A stretch of DNA of 64,000 nt from assembly GCF_028858725.1 (NCBI RefSeq), contig NC_084774.1:8282001-8346000 (forward strand), read 5' to 3'. A model generated the notes under the pieces. The model made no database searches. It was not told the DNA's origin and was given only the letters and a program-made list of their open reading frames with translations. This document shows positions 9,986 through 22,619 of this stretch, in pieces (within the stretch, counting starts at the first letter, position 1; each line of letters begins with the position of its first letter). A program made the position numbers and the translations under genes. Source of the stretch: Colius striatus. Its lineage: Eukaryota; Chordata; Aves; Coliiformes; Coliidae.

Positions 9986-12900
9986 GTATAAGAATGTGAT
10001 TTTGTGAGAAAAAGAGAAAGAGAAGCAAAGGATCATTTTCAGATTTGGAAGAATTAAGCAGAGAGGACAAGGGAAGAAAGGAGAGCATCTGACCAGGGGA
10101 ATCACTGGCTGCTTCCCAGCCTCTTCTCTTGTACTGGCAAATGGATTGATTCTCTTTCTGTACGAGGCACAATTGGGAAGGGTGTACCTCAGCAGACCTT
10201 GGGCAGCTAAACAACTGCCTCCCTGAACCGGGGGCAAAAGATCTCAGGGGTGTAGTGGGTAACTCAAGTGGTGTGTGCTGGGCTGCAGCAAGCCGCTCTC
10301 AGGTGGGCAGTTTGGGTGACAGCACAGGGGGAGCTGCAGCCCCTTTCCTGGTAGACAAACACCCAAACCCCATGAGGCACCATTAGTTCAACTCCTCAGT
10401 TGCCTGAGAGTGAGGATGAGCTGCAGGAGCAGAGTGAGACCCCTGAGCCAACACTGGGGCAGTGGGAAGTGTTCAGTTCACTGAGGTTCCTCCCTGTCTC
10501 TCTCAGCCTGCAGAAGACCCAGCACTTTCCTGCTTTGCCTCCTGCAGTCCTACATGAGCAACGAGAACCAGGAGTGGGTCTAGGCTGTGCTGTGTGTTTG
10601 GGAAGGGGGCTGGGCAACCCTGCTGGCAAACCCAGGGACGGGATTTAGGTATCTGCTTGCCAGGTGTGGGGCCATCCATCAGCATTTCAACCTCATCACA
10701 TCACTATGGTAAAATGTTTAAAACCCCAACCCTCTGCACTCGTGGCCTGTGAAATATTCCATCTCCTTTCATTCCATCTCCTTTTGGGGGCAGGGAAATA
10801 TATTCCAGGGAGAAAGAAGATGCTTTCTCAGGACAAAAGGCATTTTTCTGCTCTCTGTTTGCTGCTGCCTGTTCCTATTACTTCTCCTCGCCCTTGTGCC
10901 AAGGAGGCACCACTCAGCCCTACCCCGTGACAGCAGGAGGTGGCCCAAGGCCATGCTGGAGAAGATGCCAGCCTCAGTTGTGGGTCAGGAATCTGCTGCC
11001 CTCTGCACTCCTCCCCCTGCCCGGGTGGGATTCAGCCCCTCAGGGCTGCCACACGCCTCTGACCCTGGCTGCAGGGGTCACCTCCACTCTGCCTCCCCAT
11101 CCCCACGGGTGTCTGACCGGCGGCACCAGAGCATGATGCTGAGAGGACCCCGGTGCCATGAGCCAAGCTGGCAGCCCCACAGGGAGCGGGCACGGGGAGG
11201 GAGCCAGCTCCAGCAGCGCAGGCACAGGGCAACCAGCTCACCCCCTGTCAGAGCACCGGGGCAGGAGCCCGGTGCAGTCCCTCAGAGCACACCCGGCTCT
11301 GCCACCAGCACACGGGGTGCTGGCAAATGCCACGGGGAGGGCTGAGCGGGGCTGAGCCGCAGCTGGGAGGGCGGGAGGGGGCTCGGCCGTGCCCGCTGTG
11401 CCCGGGTTCCCAGAGGCCCCGCCGTGCTCTGCGCCTGCAGCCTCTTCCGCTGCCCGCCAAGCCCAGCGCTAATCTCTGCAGGACAGCGGGTGCGGGGGAA
11501 AACAGGGGCCTCTTGCCAGCTCGGGGTGAAGCCACTTCTGCAGCGGTTTGCCTCCCCCTGGGCTTTCTCAGCCCATTTCCCCTGGGGGCTGCCATGCTAC
11601 AGCCCCCCCCCCCCCCACCCCTCTGCTCCTGCCCAGGCCCCCACCGTGGGGGTGGGAGCGGGGACATGTGGGCTCTCTGGGCTGCAGCAAGGCCCCGAGT
11701 GTGGGGGCTGCAGCAATGCAGGGACGGCTCAGCCATGTCAAATCCACAACACTGTCCCTCCCCTGCACGCTCAGACGCTTGTGCAGCCCCGTTCCCCACA
11801 ACGGGAGCCCTCTGTCACCTCAGAGACCCCCTTACTGCACCCCAAGCTGCCGGGCAGTCTCTGCTGAGCCCAGGGAAGATGGCAGAGCGGCCCCCAGCAG
11901 CCAGGCTGGAGCGGGTACTGTGCTCCCAGGCAGCCTCCAGCTCATCCCTGCCAGCCTCCTGCCACAAAGCCGCACCAGAGCGGCCAGGAGACAGGGGCTG
12001 TGCTCGCGGGGTCTGTCCCTTCCCGGCACCGACTCAATGCCGCTGTGATTCTCAACCATGTCAGATGCTAATGACCGAGGCAGCCGGGATGTTTTCAGAT
12101 GCAGCATCTTCTGCAATGTCAATTGGCAGCGCCGGTGCCGCTCCCCTCACATGTGAAGGAGCCCTCTAAGCTCCGAGAACAAAAGCCTCGTTGGCACCCG
12201 CCGCCCTCCCCCTGCTCGAGCTCGCAGAGCAGACACAGGCTCAGGCTCTGCTTCCGCTCCCCCTGCGAGCCCCCGGGCCGGGGGAAGGAAGGAACCGGCG
12301 CTGGGGGCTCGCTGCCGGCTCTGCCTGACCTTGAGCGGGTCGCGTGGGAACCGGCAGAGCTCCCGCGGGAACCCCCTGCTCACACAGACCCCGCTGGGAG
12401 CTGCTCCATGCCCTGGGTTTGGAGAGCTTGGTCTTTATTCCCGTTCCAGCTTCCCTGCTTGCAAAATAGGGCAACGAATCTCAGGGATGGCCAAAAGCTG
12501 GGAATGAGTCATGGCAGGTGAGACAAGCCGGGGAGAAAAGAAAGCATCAGCCATCACAGCATCCCAGAGCTCAGCCCAGCGCCAGGCAAAGCCTGCAGCT
12601 TGCAGCGAGGGTGCAGCTGAACACCAGGCTTGGGGGAAAGGAAAAGGGGTTGCCCCTGTGATGGCTTTAGTCCTGCACAGAGCAGCGTGGCTGGTGGAGC
12701 CACTCCTGTCCCTCCTCACCCCATCCTGTTCCCCTCCCCAGTCCTTCCAGGTTTTGGAGTGATGCGTCACCCAGCAAAAAATCCACCACCTGCAAACTTG
12801 AGCTCTCAAAATTGCTTTGTCTGCCTGGGAACAGCAATCCTGGGCACACAGGAGGCCCCAGGGCAGTGCCATTACCCTGCAGTGCCACGCGAGTCCCTGG

Positions 12901-14380
12901 GGACAGGCACCCACAGGGGATGCACGAGGGTACCTGGGGCTCCCATGGCCCATGCTCGGGGAAAGGCATTTGGCATCCACCTCCATCACCAGGAGAGGCC
13001 GTTCCTGAGGACAAGCTCCACAGGAAGAAACCCTCCTCCTGTCTTGGGACAGGCTTCTCCTGCTCCCACCCTGCTCTGGACACACAGGGAGGCATCTTAT
13101 CCTGCCTGTGGAGCTCTGAGCTGCTGCGTCCCATTCTTGCAGGAGGGGGTGGGGAAAACTGGTGGTGTCTAAGGCAGGGGAAATATTCCTAGCATGTCCT
13201 CTTCTCCTAAGCCTTGCCATCTCTCTAGGCACTTCTTTGTCCAGGCACACTGGGAACAATTGGGGTTGCTGAGCCAGACCGCAGGCTGTCGATCAAGAGC
13301 GAATGAATGCTCAGGCATAAGGAACCCATCTTCTCCCTCAGCACGGGGAGGTGGCCACCAGAAACAGGGCCCGTGGCACAACAGCACAGGCAGCAAACAA
13401 TTCCTGGGCACCAGTACCAGCCCTGGGAAGGGTGATGGGAGCTCACCAGCCCATCTGAAAACAGGCAGAGTGGTGTCAGGGTCCCTGTGCTCATCTGTGT
13501 TGCCAGCCCTGACCCAGTCCTGAGCACCCTCTCTGAGGGCAGATGAGGAGACAAATCTCTGGGGCCAGGGAATAACCCCCTGAGCTGTGGGACAGGGGCT
13601 GGGCACCCCGTGCCCTTGAGGCAGCCCAATCTGGAACCAACCAATTGCAATTGCCTCTCTTGCAGGCACAGCTTTGTTACCAGCATCCAGACCTGCTGTG
13701 ACAAACCCACCCTGTCCCCCACAGCCCTGTCCAGCTGCTCCCCTCTCTGACACCCCAAGCAGGGCCTCGACACCAAGTGCCACAGGCCCGTGCATGGCAG
13801 CAGGAGCACTCTGCCATCTGCCCACTGAGGCCGCACAGCTCCCATTTCCCAGCCCTACCCTGCAGTGCACAGCTCCATTTTAAAGGGCTGCTCTGTCCCA
13901 GGGGCATCCATCCCTGACACAGCTAACGAGGTTATCCCCAACCACACCATGGAAAGAGAGGGAAAGCAGGGTTAACCCTTGTGCTGCTGACACCTCCCAG
14001 CCTGGGGGAACGTTGTTCCTTAAACATGTGCTTGTAACAAGTCCCAGTGGTGATCTGCCCCTGCAAAACACCAGGGAAGCATCCCTGTACCATTCAGTGC
14101 CATCCACTGCACCACAGCAGCCCGAGCCTGCACCACAGCAGCCCGAGCCTGCACCACAGCAGCCCGAGCCCCCAGGGAGCCCCAGCACTTGCACATGGTG
14201 CCCTTGGGCTGAGTTTTGGAGCCGCAGCCCGAGAAAAGCCTGAGCAGGTCCCCTCCACGATCCAAGCCCGAACTTTGCTCCAGGCAGGTGGGTGGATGGT
14301 GAGTGAGGAGCGGGACACGGGCAGCAGCCACGGCCAGGCCGAGGCCAGTGGCACCCCGACACTGCTGGCCTCAGAATTTA
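9986..14380. other. Intergenic spacer, COMMD7 to the 14.4-kb CpG stretch
   Basis: No recognisable exon. The open frames here are overlapping, rich in Pro, Ser, Arg and Cys, and lack family signatures. A C homopolymer sits at about 11601-11616, and a CpG-dense patch lies around 12170-12380. Confidence 0.55.
14109..14172. repeat. 3 x 21-bp tandem repeat
   Basis: Three near-perfect copies of a 21-bp unit containing CACCACAGCAGCCCGAGCC. The period is a multiple of three, so the frame stays open; no gene is implied. Confidence 0.9.
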
Positions 14381-14399
14381 GGGGCTGCCAGCAAGGTCA

Positions 14400-15130
14400 C
14401 GAGCTCTTCCCTCACCGGGACCCTGCCCACGGCACGGCCGGGCTGTCCCTGCGCTCTCCCCAGCGACCCTCAGACGGGGCAGCTCCGTGCTCCTGGCTCG
14501 GCAGCCCCGCGGAGCAGGGTTGGGGTCCCCGTGTCCCCCCCGCAGCGGAGCCTCTCGCTGCCCCCCGCGCAGTGCGGAGCGCGAGCAGCAGAGGGCAGCA
14601 GAGCACCGCGCAGAGCCGCGCAACCCCCGCACCCCGCCCCGCGCCCCCCGCACCGCTCCCCGCCCTCCCCCATCCCCCGATCCTACCGACCCCCACCCCG
14701 CAGCACCATTTCCCCCGCGGTCCCCACAAGCGCTTTTCGAGCCGGCAGCCCCGGAGCTACCGCAGCCCCCCCTCCAGAGCCCAGTGCGACCCCCAGACAC
14801 CGCCCGGCTGGGCCGTCCTGCGCCGAGCCCCCCTCGGTACCGCCCCCGCAGCGGCGGCAGCCGGGAGCTCAGGCTCCGCGCTGGGGGCAGGAGCCGTGTC
14901 TCGGCACAACGCCCCCTCCTCACCGTCCAGATTTATTCAAAACGCAACGAGCCCGAAACCCGCCCGTGTCTGTTCCCCCCCATCACGCGGGGAGGGGGCC
15001 CGAGCACGCCCCGTCCCACCCCACGCACCCCGCGACGTGCTGCTCGGGGCGGCGCATCCCCCACCGTGGCTTTGCCGAGAACGGACCCAAAATAACCAGG
15101 AGAACCTCCGCCTCGCCGGGGCCACCCCCT
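14400..15130. promoter_or_regulatory. Intergenic CpG-island-like stretch with a CTCF-type motif
   Basis: The sequence is visibly CpG-dense from about 14400 to 15130. At 14585-14599 it contains GCAGCAGAGGGCAGC, which meets every fixed position of the CTCF pattern NCANNAGRNGGCRSY. It could be an insulator, or the promoter of an unrecognised transcript. No protein family is seen in its open frames. Confidence 0.5.
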
Positions 15131-15641
15131 GCATCTGGGCACCCAGCCAGCCAGCCTGGCAATTTTAGCTTCCACTACCGAGGAACTGGCTGTGTACATA
15201 TATACACACACACGCACACGTAAAAGTTACCAACCCACCATCTATGCGGGGTGTGTGGGACAGTGCGGGGAGCCTGGGCCCCCCACGAGTGGCCTCTGTA
15301 GACCCAGGCTCTGAGAAGACAGCAGGAGTGTGGGATGGGAGGGGGGCAGGTGCCTGCAGGACCCTGGACCCTTCCCATGCAGCCTCGATGCAGAGGGAGG
15401 ACCCCAGAGCCAGGCAGAGCCCCCCCGGGATGGACTCAAGGTCCTGCTGTGTGGGGAGGGACACGAGCCCCCCAGGGCTGGAGCCAGAGCCCCTCCACAT
15501 ACAGCTGCTGGTGCAGAACAGCTTCAGCTGAGCACTGCTGGAGCAGGTTAAAGAGAGGGGGAGCACACACGCCTTTTCACCAGCTTTCCTACTGCTCCAT
15601 CTCACACACAAGTGGATTCTGAGCACACAATGCAGTTATTG

Positions 15642-15647
15642 AATAAA
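15642..15647 (+). other. Candidate intergenic polyadenylation signal
   Basis: AATAAA is followed within about 10 bp by a T-rich and then TG-containing tract (GCTTTTTTTAGTACTTGTATG), the usual layout of a working poly(A) site. It lies about 0.5 kb downstream of the CpG stretch at 14.4-15.1 kb on the + strand. No transcript can be shown. Confidence 0.3.
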
Positions 15648-17619
15648 ATTATGCTTTTTTTAGTACTTGTATGCATGCCATTTTTAAGGCTCTGCCTAGA
15701 AACCAACCTCACAGCCCAGAGCAGAGACATCAGAGGGAAGAGCCAGGCCAGCCCTGACCACCACACCGGGCTCAGGGTTTGCAAGACACATGGATACAAG
15801 CACAGCACCAGTGACAAGAACAGCTCACAAACGGCATGTCCATCCCTCGCAGGGGATGAGCCCATCCCTCCTTCCTCCCCAGGGAAGGAGGAAAAGCCCT
15901 CCCTGCTGGGGCAGGGCCAGGACAGGGAGGACAGATGCTGCAGCTAGCCCAGGAGCTGCCTCTCCTCCCTGCCACCATTACCCATGAGGATGAAGAGTCC
16001 TGCCTTCCCCTCCGCCATCTCCCTCCCCCTCCCAGCAGCAAAGCTGAAGCACTGGCAGCTCCATCCCCACACGCAGCCAGCACAGGGCCAAGGGGCAGGA
16101 CCTGGCAACTGTGTGTTCTTAGAGAACATGGTGCTCCCACCTCACCGGGGGTGTTAGGAACAGGGGGCTGTAATAACAGTGCTGGGAATAACTGCAGCTC
16201 ACTCACCACAACCTCCCAGCCCGCTCCATGCTCCTGCTTTGCCTCCAGCTCCAGCCTCATCTCCTCCTGAAGCTGTTCCCTGCCATAACATGCCTCGTGC
16301 CCCTGTTTCCAGCCTGCCTTATAGGCTCCTGCCTGCAGCCCTGCCCCAGCCCAGGTGCTTGCAGTGCCCAATCCCTCCCTCCTGCAGCTGGTTTGGCTTT
16401 TATCTCTCACTCTTCTCTCAGCAGGACTCCAGTGAGCTGGGGACACGTAAAAACCCCAAAGGGAGGATCTGCTGCCCCGTGATAGACAGCACTGCCTAAA
16501 CATGGCGAGCACAAAGGGCTCGTGGAGCTCTTATTGCTGCTGATCCTCAGGCTGCTGCCTGAGAGCTGCCTGGAGCAGAGTTTGCCCTTGTTGTCATCCT
16601 GCAAACACCCTCCCCAGGGCCCCTCAGAAGGGCTGGTGTGCAGCCCCCGCTCCCGGCTGGGACAGACGGGCCAGAGGGCAGCAGGTACCTCTCCATCCCT
16701 CCATCCCCCGGCGGCTGCGGCGCTGCCATCTGTTCAGCAGCACAGCCCCGAGTCACGCTGTGCTGCAGGAGCCGTGCCAAAGTGCCCAGATCCCGCCAGG
16801 GTGCCTGCACAACAGCCAGGGTTTGAGTGTGGTGACTGACATGATTTTCAGCCCTGGTGAAATGACAAGGGCACAGATGCCAGCGGCACCTCGCCCAGCT
16901 CTGTAGATGAGCCCCGCTGTGTTGTGGCTGGGGGTGTTGGGGCCGTGGGGACAGCCTGGAGGGGGGTGGCAAGACTCTGGTGGGGCCAGCTCAGCAGCCC
17001 ACTCACTGTCCAGGGAAGGTGAGCACCTTGCTGATCCCAGTGGCAACCGAAACACTGGTGTGTCCAGTGGGGGACGTTGCAATCCCAGGCTGAGTGGTGC
17101 TGGGAAGCCTTGTACTGGGCTCCATCCTGCTCTGCTTGCTCACGAGTGAAAGGATTTGTCAACAGGGAGCTGATGAGTCCCACGGGGTTGCCGGCTGCCT
17201 GCCCACTTCCCAGCACCTCCTGCCTGGTGGGCGTCTTCCTGAGCATGGCCACCATGGGCACCAGAGAGCCGTCTGGCCCTGAGCAGACAACTGCATGGAA
17301 GGTCTACACCCACTGTCACAACACACACGCTGGTGTGGGGTCTCCATCCTCGTTGCCCAGGCCAGATGGCGGCTCTGGAGGTGCTGACTCCCATAAGGTG
17401 CTTCAGCGAGATGCTCGGTGTAAGCTGGGCAGCGCTTGGCACATGGAGCAGCCACACGCGGTGGAGAGAGGAATATTCTTTCACTGGGAGAACAAGAAGA
17501 GCCCTCGGATGGCTGCCTTGTCCCTTGTAAACACCAACTTCGAGAGCATCAAATTACAGCGGCTGCAGCAGCTCCCAACAAGATGGTAATCAGGAGGCAC
17601 CGTGCCTGTGCAGCTGGGG

Positions 17620-18990
17620 GCACCGCGGGGGCCGTGACACCCGCTCCCACCACAGCACTGCCGGGGCCCGACGCCCCCCCTGCCGCCCCGACACCACGCA
17701 GCACAGACGGGCCCTGGGGGCTGCGGGGGCTGCCGGGCTCTGCCCCAGCCCCCCCGGCCCCGGCACATCCCTGGGTGGAGATGCAGAGCGAGGATCTGGG
17801 GCGCACAGAGCACCCGCGGCAGGGGCAGCGCTGCTCGGCTGCAGCCCCATCACCCGCAGCGCTCGCAGCCATGGGTGTGCAGCAGGGACGGCTCCCACGG
17901 CGAGGGCTGGGGACCACCAGCGGGACAGGAACAGGGCTCGGTGTGCTGCTGCTGTTCCCTGCCAGCGTCGCGGCTCAGGAGAGGCACCGTCCCCGCAGCC
18001 TTGGGCTTCCCCCCCCCGGCAGCACGGCCGGACCCTGGCTGCCACCCTGGCGTCACGGAGAGCTCAGTGCCCACACACCCGCTGCGGGAAGAGCAGCGGC
18101 CCTGGACCACGCAGCTGGCAGAGCTGAAGGCAGCAGCCTGCAGCGCGGAGCCACCTCCACCTCTGCCCATTTATCCCCTCCCGGTCAGGATGCTGCCCCC
18201 GCCTCGGCCCCCCCGCTGCTCTCCCCCGGGGCCGGCGCCGCCCGCCCTCGCTCCGCTCCCTCCCCCCCCGGCAGCGGCAGCGGGCAGGGACCGAGCGCTC
18301 CCCTCCGGCCGCCCCGCACGGCGCGGAGGAACCGGGCAGCGTCCCGCCCCTTCTCCCCTCCCCGCGGCAGGGATCTGCTTGCCCCGGCCACCCTCCCAGC
18401 CCCGGGCCGGGGTGCGGGCTGCGCGGCTGCCTCCGCTGCGGCAGCTGGCGGGGGGCCGGAGGGGGGCTGGGGGGGCGGATCAGCTGCGCTCCGAGCCCGG
18501 GGATCAGCTGCGCTCCGCTCCGGCGCGGCCCCCCCCAGCTCTCCGGGAACGGGGGCGGTACCGGCCCCCCGGCCCGCACCGGGCAGTGCCCGCTCCCGGC
18601 AGCGCTGCCCCGCTCCCTGCCCGCCGCCCCTCCCGTCCCCCTCCCCGGGGCCGCTGCCTGCCGCCCAGCCCGCAGCTGCCCTGCCCTCCTCCTCCTCCTC
18701 CTGCTGCTGCTGCTGCTGCGGGCGCTGGCAGCGGCGGGCACAGCCCTGTGTTATCCCACGGGGACAAATCCACTCTGCGGATTTTGCCGTGGAGGAGCCG
18801 GAGCGGGGCCCCGAGCCCGGCGGCCGGGGGGAAAAGGAGGGAGATGCTCTCCGGAGGCGATTCCCCGGCCGAGCCCCCCCGCGCAGAGCAGCCATAGCAA
18901 CGGCGCGGGGCTGGCCCAGCCGGGGCCCGCAGCGCAATAAAAGGAGCCGAGAGGGACGCAGGGAAAGAAAGAGCCGCGCGTTGCGCCGGG
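17620..18990. promoter_or_regulatory. Large intergenic CpG island, candidate promoter
   Basis: About 1.3 kb of dense CpG sequence with CCT/GCT-type triplet runs (18685-18720). Toward its 3' end are an RFX-type half site CCATAGCAAC (18892-18901) and a TATA-like CAATAAAAGG (18935-18944). Long open frames across it on both strands are composition-driven (Pro, Arg, Ala, Gly) and match nothing I know. Direction, if it is a promoter, is uncertain; the TATA-like box would suggest +. Confidence 0.5.
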
Positions 18991-18999
18991 CGAGCTCCT

Positions 19000-21900
19000 G
19001 AGGGGTTGGCACAAACAACCAGCAACTGGGAGCAACTGGAGCCAATCCTCCAGCCCCCTTGGTAATGCTTTCTGACACAGATTCCCTCTCCCCGGCTGAC
19101 TTTGCAAGTTTCCCCATCCTCTACTCCTCCTCGCGCGGCTCCTTTTCATGCGACTAAATTATACACGAGAGGAGGGACGTGCTGGAAATCCCAGGGACAA
19201 AACCAAAATGTGCAGCTTTGTGCAGGCGGCTGCAGCCCGGCCGCCTCCAGGACCCCTCGGGCCGGAGGAGAGGGACAGGACCTGGTCCCAGGTCAGTAGC
19301 ATTAGAGACCATGAATTTTGAAACCACACCCCCCCAAAAAAAGCCGTTTTTGCTGCGGAGAGCAGCGGGGTGCGGGGTGGGCTGTGCCTGCGGGGGCTGC
19401 AGGGACCGCGGCCCCTCCGGGACCGGTGGCTGCAGTCCCAGCGCTCAGCACCCCCGGGGACGGAAGACGATGCATTCATTTTCCCCTGAGAAATGTCTTG
19501 TTTAGGGGCCAGCAAAAAATATGCAAATCTGGCAGGGCTGGGCCTCTGAGCCTCCAAGGCAGCCTCCCCCCCCCAACCCCCACCTCTGTAGGTCGAAGGG
19601 GGCGAGCTGAGCCATGAGCAGCGCAGGGAAAGGGGGGGCGAGGGGGGTGCGGGCAGGACCAGAGGGAGCGTGTGGGCAGCAAGGGAGGCTGTAGGCTGAG
19701 ATTTGGGATGCCACGGAGCAGGATGGGGAGGTGTGCGTGGGATAGCGGCTTCTCCAGACAGCGGGCATGCGGAGAAGGCTCCTGCTCCCCGCAAGCCCGG
19801 GTGGGAGGAGCGTGCTGTCACTTTTTGGTGCTGGGCAAGCCCGGCATCGCTGTCGCAGAATTGCTGCCTGTGCTCTGATGAGTCAGTAGCAGCTCTGCCA
19901 CGTTTCCTCCTACCAGGCTGCGTCCCGTTGCGGGTCGGTCGTGCCGCGCACCGGGACGCTCCCGCACACGCGGAGCTGCTTCGGCTCCGCAGCCCCGCGG
20001 GTGGGCGAATCTCCGGCAGCGGCTCTGCGGGGAAGCCCCCCCGGAGCACGGGGCTGCGCAGGGATGGGGACACTGCCCTGCAGCTCGGGCTCGGGCGGTG
20101 ATCCCGCGGGACACGGGCATGTTCCCGTGCCTGCGTCCCACCTCCTCTGCCAGACAATGAGCCACTGCCCTCCTTCCCAAGTCGCAGCAGAACAAATAAA
20201 GCAAGCGCCATATGGTGCCAAGACACATTGGAAATGGGGCCAAGCCCGGGAGGTAGGGGCGATGGCAAGCCTCCATCCCCACGCCAGCCCCCACCTCGAG
20301 CTCCAGGCCAGGACTGGCCTTGGGGGAGCACTGTGCCCGCTCCTCCTCCCCCCGCTCCCGGCTGCCAGGCACAGCTCTGCGTTTCAGCCATGGCTTTGCA
20401 GTGACTCGCCCTCCCCCCTGCCTGCAGTCTCGGGGAGCATGGAAGTCAAAGCTCTGCTCAAGAGCCTTTAGGGCTGGGCTAGGAACAGGGAAGTCATAGC
20501 TGAGGACTGGCACTGGCAGGAGAGAACAACCTGCACCCTGCCACAGGACAGTGCACGTCCTGCTATACTTCCCCAGGATTTACAAATAGGAGCAGAAACT
20601 GCAGACAGCTTGTTCCCTACAGCCCCTGAAGCCCTGGGGCCAGAGCTTCCCCACAGTTCCAGGACACCACAGGTACAGGACCTTATTGTGAGGAGAAAGT
20701 GGCATCATCTTTCCTCCTGCCGTAGCAATCCTTCTGCCTGGATCCTCCCAAAGACCCCCAGCTCACAGATGACATGTGTGTTTTCAGGCAAGTCACCTCC
20801 AAACATGGGCACCCAGAAGACACATCCAAGAAGAGCTGGGCATCCTGCTGGCTGTGCTTCAGAGGTGCTGATCACCTGCAGTCCCCCTGCAGCCACCTCC
20901 ATGGAGCAGATGGACATCCCCTACCCCAAGCACCCAGCCTGCTCTGACTGCCTGAGGCCAGGGCTCAGCCTGGGACGGCAGATCCCAGAGCTTCCTCTGG
21001 GGCAGGATATCCTGAGCTCCTGGGGGAGGAGAAGCTCCAAGAGCCCCTAAAACACTAACTAACAGCCCTTCTGTAGGTTTAGCAAGCAGATGCCAGCTTC
21101 AGCTGAGAGTCTCTTTTGCAGGGCCAAGGTGGTACCTACCCCCCTGCCACCCTCATTTGCCCCACTCCTTCTGCAAAGGCCTCAGAAGAGCTTAGTTCTG
21201 CCCTGTAGGCCAACTGAATCAAAATTAGGATCACTTGAAGGTTTTATAGTGATGGGGCTCAACTGTGTTACTTGTTAATGTGAGAAGAGCATTTGCACCT
21301 GAGTCATGCCGACCAGAATCAAGTTGTGCAAGCAAAGGAGTTTATTGAATCATACACAAAAATGCAAGGATGATAAGGATCAAACAAGACCCAGAGCAGC
21401 CCACAGTTCTCTCCCTCCCTGTGCCATCCTCATTCCTTGTTTAGAGAGGCAGCTCTGTCTGATGGAGAGTCCCACGGCCCCAGCCCCAGTCCCTACCTGT
21501 CACTGTCCTCCAGCCAGTGCTCAGCCTCTAGAAACGCTCCGCACCAACTAGTGCTTGTGGGTGCTCTGCAGATGCAAAGTGCTGCCTGAAAATCTTATTC
21601 CCTATTGCCAATGAGAGATAAGGGGAAGGGCAAAAGGCAGCCTGGTCCTGCTCAGCCTACCCAGGGCGAACACGGCCCCAGCGGAGGGTCCCGGCTGCGC
21701 TGCTGCTGTCGGCCGGCGGCTGCAGGGGTCTGTGGTCATCGTGGTTCCAGCTCCACTGGGACTCCCCACAGAAAAAAAACGTACAATGGATGCATTGAAG
21801 CTGATGGTTAAGCAAAGTACAGCAATGTCTGCTCAGAAGGGGAACTTCTGCATTATTATTTGCTCTGCTACTTCAGCAGTGGGACTTGCCAAAACAGGGA

Positions 21901-22600
21901 CAACCCACAGGGCACAGCTCTGGATCTGGGTTTCTGACCCCCCCTCAAGTTAGATCCAGGGCAGGGTTAAACACCAGTAGGCAAAGAACAGCAGCAATAC
22001 CAGGAACAAAGGGGATGTGGGTGTTGCAGCACAGGCTGAAGGCAGGCAGACTCCTAGGGCAGAGGAAGGAGTTGCAGGGAGGTGCTTAGGGCATGCCAGG
22101 GCCCAGGAGGGCACCGCTGGGAAGCTGCAAGGCGAGACTGAGGGTCCCGGGTGGGTCACTGGGCAGTGAGCTCGCTGGCACCGCTCCAGGGGCCATCCAG
22201 GAGGGTCACTCTGCAGGGCAACCGCCCACCTTGCCCATCCCCACCATGTACTGACCCATCACAGCGCTGGCACCCTGGCTGCACACACAGGAGAGCGCCC
22301 AGGTGCTGCAGAGGTGAGCACAGTGTGATCCAGCAAGCCAGAGCGTCACGGGCAATGGTAGCACAGGCAGGGAGCCCGGGCAGCGCTGTGGGCAGCAGCC
22401 ACATGCATGGGCAGCAGCTTTCCCAGCAGCAGCGGCTGTGAGAAGCCAAGTTGGCCCTTGCAGGACCGGGATCTTACAGCTGCCGAGCCCCGTGCCCCGC
22501 GGGGACAGCCCGTGTGGACTTTGCACCAAGGGACGCCTCTGCCCCCGCCACACCGGCCGCATCCTGCTCATCGTCAGACAGCCCCGTGGCGTGTGCCTGG
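19000..22600. other. Intergenic spacer, no gene recognised
   Basis: No exon or repeat family identified. A modest CpG-dense patch lies near 19900-20110. Sequence is otherwise GC-rich with scattered short frames. Confidence 0.5.
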
Positions 22601-22619
22601 CAGGAGGTACCGCAGGATC

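Noticed and set aside
12435-12520. Segment resembling the tail of a MIR element ('ttgcaaaatagggcaacg')
   Set aside because: Too short and without the preceding core; chance similarity is likely.
17436-19117. Frames of 300-520 codons on both strands, rich in Pro, Ala, Arg, Gly and Ser
   Set aside because: Stop codons are rare by chance in very GC-rich DNA; no domain and no splice context supports a protein.
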